DNA of 64,000 nt. It comes from Phytopythium helicoides. Taxonomy: Eukaryota > Oomycota > Peronosporomycetes > Pythiales > Pythiaceae. The notes beneath the pieces were generated by a model. That model had not been told where the DNA came from. It worked only from the letters and a program-made list of their open reading frames with translations, and searched no databases. Below are positions 59,801-64,000 of the stretch, one piece after another (position 1 is the first letter of the stretch; the number at the start of each line of letters is the position of its first letter). Location: positions 186,001-250,000 of the forward strand of contig JANFNE010000035.1 in the NCBI GenBank assembly GCA_024867545.1, given 5' to 3'. A program made the translations under genes and the position numbers.

Positions 59801-62800
59801 AACGTGCGCCGACTTCGTCGAATTTTAGAAGATCGGTCGGAGATGGCAGATGAACTTTACCGAATCATCCGATTGTGGCAGAAGGGTGTATTGATCATGG
59901 ATGAAGTTGATGTACTGCTCCACCCTCTTCGTTCTGAACTGAACTTCCCTATCGGGAACAAGTTCCCAATAGACCTTGCGGCAAATCGATGGGAGCTTCC
60001 CATACATCTGATCGATTCCGTGTTGGCAAACCCCAAGCAGCTACCTCTTAGCTCAGAAGTAGCTGAGTGGATTCAAAAGCTGCACAGGGTTCTGGACGAA
60101 GGATACTCCACGCACACTTTGCAACGTTTCCCGCACCTGGTGCTGCTTGACTCGGAGTTCTACCAAGAAAAAATGATGCCGTTGCTGGCAGAAATTGCTC
60201 TTGTATGGCTCTTGAAGCATCTTCGAATGGGAAAAATGGAGGTCGCGGTTGAGCGAATCAAGCACTACCTATTGTGCGCCAAGGTTGACTTGCAGAATGA
60301 CCATAAACTGCAAAGTGAGATAGAGCAAGGTCTGTCTGAGTCATCGATCAAGCTTCTGAATCTTTCAAGAGACTGGCTACAAACCATTCTCCCTCATGTT
60401 CTATCTAAGATCAACCGCGTTTCTTACGGCTTGCTTCGTGGAGAGCACCAGGCTGCAGCAGCGTCCGGAAGCAATGGCGCGAGTAATTCTCAATCGCGGC
60501 TTCTTCTGGCCGTGCCGTTTATTGGTAAAGACGTCCCAAGCCGATCGTCAGAGTTTGCACACCCGGATGTTCTTATTGGACTCACGATCCTGTCGTATCG
60601 TTACGAAGGGATTCGTGTATCGGATCTCGTGCGCATTGTGTCGCAGCTAAAACAAGATTTCAGTCGCCAGCTTGGCCCACGTGACCAACGACCAGCGTGT
60701 GTAATGTTCCGAAACTGGGTCTCTGATGGACTTGCGAAAGCTGAAGGAACGAAGGCAGGCAATGGTGGAGTTTTACCTCTACCGTTGTTTCAGCTACGCG
60801 ACGGAAAGCAAGTTTCGCGACTTCACGACCTTGTTGCCAAACTTGCTGATGTGGTATATTACTATGCTCGTCAGCATGTGTTCCCGTCCTGTATGAACTT
60901 TCAGAAGCTCAAGATTTCAGCCTGTGGGCATGAACTTGGCAGTAACTCTTTGTTTGCAAAACGCATCGGTTTCTCGGGCACTCCTTCGAACCTGCTTCCT
61001 ATGGATCTCGGCGAGTGCTACTATGAACCATGCAGTGATGGCAGCATTTTCCAATGCCTGACTAATCCGCGGATTGTCTCAGTTGAACGCAAGATTAACT
61101 GGACGGCTGAAAGTTTATTGCTTGATATCGCCCGTGCTGATCCGCCATTCCACGCTCTTATCGACACTGGCGCGCTGATTACCGGATTTGAGAACCAAGA
61201 AGTGGCAAGTTTCTTGCTTTCTCATTTGCCGCTTGAAATGGAAGGTGTTGTGTACCTTGACAGTGAGGATCGGCAGATGATTTTGCTTCGTGATCACAAC
61301 GCACCATTGCCACTAGTTCAGTGTGGGCTGCACCCCGCGAAGCGTTTCACATTTTACGACCAAGTGCACACGACAGGCATGGACATCAAGCAGTGCGTCA
61401 ATGCACGGGCCGTCTTAACTCTCGGAAAAGACATGACATTCCGTGATTATGCGCAAGGCGCATACCGCATGCGTGGGATTGAAACCGGGCAGTCGATTCA
61501 TTTATTCATGATTCCTGAGGTTGAAAACCGCATTCGCCACGAAATGTCTCTAGCACAGTCGCTGGCACTCACAGACACGACAAAATCTTTGAGTGAGTTT
61601 CTCCTGCTTGTCCCAGCTTGGCTGCTGATCAATTCGATGCGCCTCGAGTCGATGCAACTGGTACAACTATCATTGCAGGAGCTTCATAATACGTGGCGGA
61701 AGCGCGCGTTGAATTCTCTTCTCGATGAGATCGGGGTGGTGAAAGACATTGTGCCCAAGAAGCCTGGCAGCACTATAGGAGCCTACTCGCTATCGTCAAG
61801 ACTTCGTCGCTTCATCGGAACTGAAGAGTCCAAGGTTTGGCTTCGACAGTGCATCAACATCTTCCGAGTCGAAATCTCATACCACGTGGAGGCAGTGGTG
61901 CCAAAGAAGAAAGAGCTGAGTGATGTGATCGAGCAGGTTGTGCTGGCGCACCAGAGCTTTGTGCAGTCGCCAGAGGAGCAATCGCGAGTTGAAGATGTAA
62001 AGCAACGTCTTGCGCATTCATCAAGTCATCAGTTGGCCAACGATGATGCCGAACAGGGTGATATGCGCTTGACTGCAGAAGTGGTTCATGAGAATGAAGC
62101 AGAAGCTGAGGAGGAAGCTGAGGAGGAAGCTGAGCAAGAGGAACAAAAAATGAGCGCCTTTACTCGCGATGACGAGCACCCCATTCCCTGGAAGGTGGAT
62201 GTTCTTACTTCGGCTCCCGAGTTCGCGCCAGCAGACCATCCTGAGCAAGACGGAGTGTTCTATCCGTTTTCCGAGTTCCGAGCACACACCGAGTGCCCCA
62301 AAATTGATTTCCCTGCCGAGCTGCTGGTCTCTGGGAACTTTTTCCGCCGTCGTTGGGTTGGTCTTGGCGAGCGCCGCGTCAAAAATGTCGGACTCATCCT
62401 CGAGTGGTCGCCACAAATGCACCAAGAAGCGATGAAGGGAGCAATGCAGCACTTATTCATGGAGGCCATGTCTGCGAGCCCCGGAATTGCTCCGAATGAC
62501 GCTGCTGTGAAGGCTCTTTCACGGGCGTCTGAGATCCCGCGCCTATGGGCAGAGCACTGCATCCCAACCGATCTTCACACTGCTGTTGCAGGGGCAACTG
62601 CGTCCTCATCTGTGTATTTGGTGACGCTGTCGCTTGCAGAGGGCGAGACCATTCGTCGAATGATTCATCAGAACCATCCTGTATTCCAGACAAGTGTGGT
62701 CCGCCTTCGTACGTGCGAGGGTGAGCTAGTTGAGAGCTCTTCGGTCTTTGCAGCTTGGAACGATGCCAGCGAGACGTTGACGGAACGTGTCAAGAAGATT

Positions 62801-63712
62801 TCAACGGGTATTCAATGCCTACGCTTCTTCAATAACGAAATGTACTACTTCCCGACAGAGTTGCAGCTCCTACTTGAAGGACTTGCGCTTGTTCCCATCT
62901 CGCTGCGCCACGAGTTTTTCGAATGCATCTTGCGGCTTCGTCGTCGTGAGCGACATCTGTGGGGAGATACACCGCTTGCGAAGGTTTTTACGCGCAAGGA
63001 CGAGTGGCACTTACTAAGCGCACGTGCGCGCATGCAGCAGTTCCAGCAGAGTCTGAAACGAAAGAAAAAGCTGGACCAATTGGCACCATCGCTGCGCCGC
63101 TTTGATGAGAACGACGATGGTTCGCTGCCAGCAGAGGATGTCCTCAAGTGCTTCGAAAACTTCCAGCTCGGGTTTTCGTCTGGTGAGCTAAACGAGATCA
63201 TTGGGTTGATCGCAGATGAGAGCACGTTTTCAGCCGCGGGAGGAATTCCCATCGAAATGGTGTGTGCGGCGTTCGGAATGTCCAAGCAAGATGTTGCTGC
63301 CACACTTCGTCGCGAGGATGAAGCCATGGCACGTCAGCAGGCTGCAGCCGCAAGCGCAAATGAGCCATGGAGTTGCCCTGTGTGCACATTCGTGAATGAG
63401 ACCAGTGCAACCTCGTGCAATGCGTGCGGGGAGATCAGCCCGATGCTGTTAGCGCTCGACCAAGCTGATACCGAGAGCAGCAAACCTCGAGAACAAACGT
63501 GGCGTTGCAACAACTGCACGTTTATCAACCAAGGTAGCGACGACATCTGCGCCATTTGTGAGCTTGACGTCGAAGGCCAGCGTGGTGTACCTCGCGGCAA
63601 GTGGATTTGTGCGGGCGAGCAAGGCGGCTGCACGTTCTTCAACTCGATGAGTAGCTTTTACTGCGAGGTTTGCAACCGCGCACGGCCCGATCTTGCGTCG
63701 ACACGGTTCTAG
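50855..63712 (+). CDS. Giant DUF3638-type P-loop NTPase with UBA, RanBP2 zinc fingers and EF-hand
   Basis: Uninterrupted 4285-aa frame. I chose the ATG at 50855 (MADGVWQTPAFLG) because the region from the in-frame ATG at 50564 on is promoter-like and duplicated elsewhere. Order: a nucleoredoxin-like fold at about 340-450 with a degenerate active site (GSLSCRRF, one Cys left at 366); a RanBP2-type finger at about 1492 (ECPACTCAN); UBA-like domains at about 1827-1868 and 1893-1930; a SF2-like NTPase core with Walker A GAGKTT (Lys2864), DEVD (Asp3016), SGTPS and AQGAYRMRG; an acidic Glu-rich stretch; an EF-hand loop DENDDGSLPAED (4084-4095); and three C-terminal zinc fingers (about 4170, 4216, 4249). 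The core matches DUF3638/DUF3645 proteins, annotated as putative ubiquitin-related hydrolases. UBA and RanBP2 fingers bind ubiquitin, so a ubiquitin-linked role is likely but unproven. Confidence 0.85.
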   Translation: MADGVWQTPAFLGLYGDPYLRGTPYEFGGNPKALLATLAAFAQLLGPAAESNEAVTFALTPEQERVVGETLRPQLEFCGSWADKGLQVEDAAQFQAFLKEWKAALGEMKPDEPLLVPGGFIGSNSSHTIIYVLEKHGDSGPYSFTVCNKGPGAELYHSHHVADATSVADSGISANPKLRVQSVLQIRNIPSNRFLDMAFWALLWSLWVRTPPSEYHRVETLYDVLLPWLAGDRLLPLAVDEAASVEALALPETARTLQRSNLGFCKSVVEALRYLCVRSGAFSSAEIKYLLLYRMRFRLFQQLLRDLDIANNPAKALPDGTLDSALQILSSISLLDSLQGSHNIASEVAPDAVVGIFFAKFGSLSCRRFLRTLVALTEKMHASNKKLFIILVSVDQEQDEYSSLVQDLPAHSWLVVPFPEVDARKRLIQTFRVTSIPVLIVRGSDGNILTTKGVDLVHSDPEGKHFPWSPTSHFALPKRVLSVSEKRCVEMGVKQLGLKTLRQSKENNIRPDGVSHVNSLISQADNLLAENSASIEKSKETPNATVSGTIEFVPHTNTELLKIKGNEAKYAGNASQLSVPTLGNYLDVPERVGSISLAVATFVRCEALCESLLTRAAEGSSSSRVSLHHEVIQLITSLFTEVLPVPHPIAGINVTCMWRQPVQQELQMRCLKHIYSLLMVLGSVWQSMEQPTRQFDSERSLAALCALSIFDAVLRTPASDSPLEISILMNEDGGYVLAHRFCKANFTLQKMTASMEFTRPNFSVVRGHVLAYFSSLDGIAKHQLFEYHMPEDKIEVKKYSTTLMFFRRLMERYHYQLIDVNNPNPPTEMEALMEWFCGDSSPMSQEHPEVALARDLVMVVKYLATMETKEVELMRRRAPHQTWQMWQLSFDDTASTHRRNFFGMRGLQKMLHSTLKWEVVNFRGSDQDIADVDVEGFMDRSVYFGEGSIVTSPADLGALLVKSSGNSALALPNMITEDDIMHLSDLPTFNGTLSSEESEYLMSYLTVPYTRIPLVTAFFSSRDRVTYLFNPLLQSLLRAVLFESGDWVSDQPKETISHVPLRKSTLLLHEEAVRRAVDARVHHQKCEDYLGTMSGLLLNELVHAPEAVLEPLMKMLQAVKELAEASVYSADAKFILFMIKLGIDTLRYATFAIDSGLCGPNSAKQVQLEQYRTQFAEYLFGFARSTLDKWRLEAEGDNNLQTACLIHSYLVYLHVSLRKSEYTVERLSEMIGSIAYVRNWHCFGMRLSIEGAEKESLSAEDRLLRWLQAQGINTANVSKGSLDKYLKGRPLYLKIGMQTIQAPSIVALRQSEQDPKLPPGEVLEAEVFETIQVHRRAIIEWLGKSPVNDRDAVLAGIVHIALGSMEPTHVWDWVEDVSVGGAGRYICRKSDLKLDTQTGEILWRNDELKPVPDSMTQYADFKAIFGNRSLHCGLVSREEHRLWVNIVGTDFQLLEWDDPSEINDQGVGCPQVYVPGTDVSGGNDTEELKMYWECPACTCANFNGDNPMATCEVCGTPRVTRAPARASNEPAQPAETGFTYLGQTFSRPLDIYSEEEHEHVEEQWVVDLVSGALKLLYPSDPEDKKLPFTIFLPKDPLPAGSRRVRLLGFDQGPKEKKSKDAIPTFKEIVAYRKLKVVHMYSLVSHGRRMYRKLLFTSNSRLSLHGFKLNISPDDGPVDPLLLRAGGDPKELQVMGGSLVIVRKNSSLNGTEQFVPPRLLQGVVPSCLLEAFQFWMGGDGRLRGEPVDVKSQWFRYRVEIELLENGGAVITKKEINSAFSKIDRAVAGSIQALGDRSLPPPAPQSVGATIAFGNPAAPFEQAEPEIRDDDVVQLMAMGFSYAACGLSLRQNHNNVSMAAQWLLDEANQSKIIEAEEAAEAGTFPVSAEDLHEQNIALLMSVGSSPSRVACEYALKIFSKDVELARAWLEDPSSKDEIERVELAQNVDMEEVAIATASQLPVPPKTDEGESKENDATDDMDVSGSVEHDDPWQLLNLLDAASEESEDMDRLCQLLGRVEDLSHVLIWCAKSTESKPSSARVELIELPRLKLRFKPKKTLDGRLRLDVMDQNGWFVSDLTLSISDSSSKYLRDLLKIAPDCLIFESDTTDLKMVCPNHDVYRPRVRGEPFSILQVTDRGSVGWQQAIETRFYTYPIHSSATFLLPPSLSSTFYLILSSLLAREYSRAMEFILGCNVDVKFTDEEKWIFDQLAKTLDDRHPNACACRIRLSLAISYSDNKAPWKLEGELHDYFATKAHVDATCRLTQEEEKEALDNAHQRSSLLALQHEYYDHAYGDEQVAFPYVIKRSRVGGQPWMKMRLFTKEYMVAHGKKLSTVRYNRPKHTSGVDNVFLVDEEEAGKLVWNCAVVGDEVSGTNRGLGFLFLYECLNNQVVIRLGGDDCTRSFGDLNSRFLHLKLSRWGRETVDEGEEEYSPSYAIAQLAMIIGHPHVQLPSSPCDPESAQMLSRGANLYSKFTYGSILKHFFDFAEMEFQSKLQSEDHRILVIEPIKDQFNKIRQSSEKTIELRAALPPSSSDAVAPFSASNTQCDVRTFTASTGTINPEFPLEAVDVKQFITFCDPEFKVDATLPFDLTNHPAAQTVAAKDLLKRLGKDIEINANSVNKSKDAFIAGASPLELAASVSPSAIDRLQKLVELCEELRENDRKLVEESISRIETAMNEVRPPSNANEKTEMDKFVMKRRVGLYPRVSFDFLTSLLTSSNLESDLKTRNPFVGAVSASTIETILAVLFLCSRIVHINRTIQATRALVGHLEGLRSEQASGSSLDSSTRVKQTRQASKDLADMLLSKRHYLRKESGDCWKFDPRFVVFEYVFDLLLRNRQVQMIESFLTSLDGGISRVQQMIMGAGKTTVVGPLLTYILADKKQLVTHVMPTALLEQSRQVLRSRFSNLVLRKRIFTFEFDRSVNDDPAVAIQLFEKLNRARLHGDVVCASPESIKSMMLKLVELLHSLEESSDVIELPLSSSSQNVRRLRRILEDRSEMADELYRIIRLWQKGVLIMDEVDVLLHPLRSELNFPIGNKFPIDLAANRWELPIHLIDSVLANPKQLPLSSEVAEWIQKLHRVLDEGYSTHTLQRFPHLVLLDSEFYQEKMMPLLAEIALVWLLKHLRMGKMEVAVERIKHYLLCAKVDLQNDHKLQSEIEQGLSESSIKLLNLSRDWLQTILPHVLSKINRVSYGLLRGEHQAAAASGSNGASNSQSRLLLAVPFIGKDVPSRSSEFAHPDVLIGLTILSYRYEGIRVSDLVRIVSQLKQDFSRQLGPRDQRPACVMFRNWVSDGLAKAEGTKAGNGGVLPLPLFQLRDGKQVSRLHDLVAKLADVVYYYARQHVFPSCMNFQKLKISACGHELGSNSLFAKRIGFSGTPSNLLPMDLGECYYEPCSDGSIFQCLTNPRIVSVERKINWTAESLLLDIARADPPFHALIDTGALITGFENQEVASFLLSHLPLEMEGVVYLDSEDRQMILLRDHNAPLPLVQCGLHPAKRFTFYDQVHTTGMDIKQCVNARAVLTLGKDMTFRDYAQGAYRMRGIETGQSIHLFMIPEVENRIRHEMSLAQSLALTDTTKSLSEFLLLVPAWLLINSMRLESMQLVQLSLQELHNTWRKRALNSLLDEIGVVKDIVPKKPGSTIGAYSLSSRLRRFIGTEESKVWLRQCINIFRVEISYHVEAVVPKKKELSDVIEQVVLAHQSFVQSPEEQSRVEDVKQRLAHSSSHQLANDDAEQGDMRLTAEVVHENEAEAEEEAEEEAEQEEQKMSAFTRDDEHPIPWKVDVLTSAPEFAPADHPEQDGVFYPFSEFRAHTECPKIDFPAELLVSGNFFRRRWVGLGERRVKNVGLILEWSPQMHQEAMKGAMQHLFMEAMSASPGIAPNDAAVKALSRASEIPRLWAEHCIPTDLHTAVAGATASSSVYLVTLSLAEGETIRRMIHQNHPVFQTSVVRLRTCEGELVESSSVFAAWNDASETLTERVKKISTGIQCLRFFNNEMYYFPTELQLLLEGLALVPISLRHEFFECILRLRRRERHLWGDTPLAKVFTRKDEWHLLSARARMQQFQQSLKRKKKLDQLAPSLRRFDENDDGSLPAEDVLKCFENFQLGFSSGELNEIIGLIADESTFSAAGGIPIEMVCAAFGMSKQDVAATLRREDEAMARQQAAAASANEPWSCPVCTFVNETSATSCNACGEISPMLLALDQADTESSKPREQTWRCNNCTFINQGSDDICAICELDVEGQRGVPRGKWICAGEQGGCTFFNSMSSFYCEVCNRARPDLASTRF

Positions 63713-63812
63713 TAAGGTAAGAGGCATACGAGCAAGTGCGTGAAATGAAAGTGGATTTTGACCAGCGAATTGCTGCCAAGCGTGCTAATACCAACGGTAA
63801 CGACAATATAAA

Positions 63813-64000
63813 CTAGCGCGACGACTTCTTCAGTTTGAGCTTCTTCTCCAGTCGATCACGCGCAGAGCCCGACTTGCGCTTCCCACTACTGTGGATCGGT
63901 GCATGAAGTCCACCCGTTTCCCACGGCTTCGTAGTCGCGGGAGACTTTGGCGTGACAGGAAGCGGGGGCCGGGTTACACGAGGCGACACACCAGGCGGCG
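63813..64000 (-). CDS. 3' end of an unrecognised basic protein, cut by the window edge
   Basis: Reading the minus strand from the edge, an open frame of about 62 codons ends at a TAG at 63815-63813. It is Pro/Ser/Thr-rich and finishes with a Lys/Arg-rich tail (RDRLEKKLKLKKSSR) resembling a nuclear localisation signal. It converges with the giant NTPase gene with 100 bp between stops. No domain is visible in this fragment. Confidence 0.55.
   Translation of the reverse strand, partial: PPGVSPRVTRPPLPVTPKSPATTKPWETGGLHAPIHSSGKRKSGSARDRLEKKLKLKKSSR

Overview
The window looks like nuclear DNA of an oomycete (Phytophthora/Pythium/Aphanomyces type; genus not determined). The grounds are two large secreted proteins that alternate PAN/Apple and CBM1-like modules (the CBEL architecture), intron-poor genes whose clear GT-AG introns are about 61-83 nt, very short intergenic spacers between housekeeping genes, and a 12.9-kb single-exon gene. 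No rRNA, tRNA or CRISPR was seen.

Layout. (1) 1-15.4 kb: a left array of a secreted 8-cysteine surface-protein family I do not recognise, with intact genes at 492, 2234, 9159, 11471 and 12606, broken copies at 4756, 6664, 7671 and 13612, and a PPT2-like thioesterase at 14282. (2) 16-20.8 kb: a giant CBEL-like mucin on the minus strand. (3) 21.2-33.3 kb: a conserved core with a PGDH-like protein, a TMEM135-like protein (4 exons), an SPPL2-like GxGD protease, an acidic single-pass membrane protein, a TRPML-like channel and a small coiled-coil protein. (4) 34.1-41.8 kb: a right array of the same 8-Cys family, built as two tandem units of about 3.4 kb. (5) 41.8-44.6 kb: a second CBEL-like gene, inverted relative to the first and sharing near-identical 3' modules and 3' flank. 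(6) 44.7-48.1 kb: PIG-V (5 exons) and an ankyrin-repeat protein. (7) 48.1-50.8 kb: intergenic DNA with a dispersed repeat and a duplicated CCAAT-containing module. (8) 50.9-63.7 kb: a predicted 4285-aa DUF3638-type NTPase with UBA, RanBP2 zinc-finger and EF-hand elements. The 3' end of another gene closes the window.

The most interesting system is the 8-Cys family. Its members share one cysteine scaffold but end in two ways: a terminal hydrophobic tail of GPI-signal type, or a transmembrane helix with a basic cytoplasmic tail. Three times in the window a GPI-type gene (minus) and a TM-type gene (plus) stand head to head over a conserved, palindrome-rich spacer of 352-364 bp. The pairs, spacer and downstream DNA are segmentally duplicated. 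Truncated 5' ends of the CBEL-like gene at 11221 and 38425 mark the duplication joints. One GPI-type copy is a mosaic with a divergent central segment, and several copies are broken by frameshifts or insertion. This looks like a fast-evolving surface-protein locus linked to wall-associated CBEL-like proteins; any co-function is inference.

Caution: single-base frameshifts in homopolymers also occur in the otherwise conserved TRPML-like gene (T-run at 32440) and the acidic membrane protein (A-run near 29615), so some apparent pseudogenes could be assembly errors.
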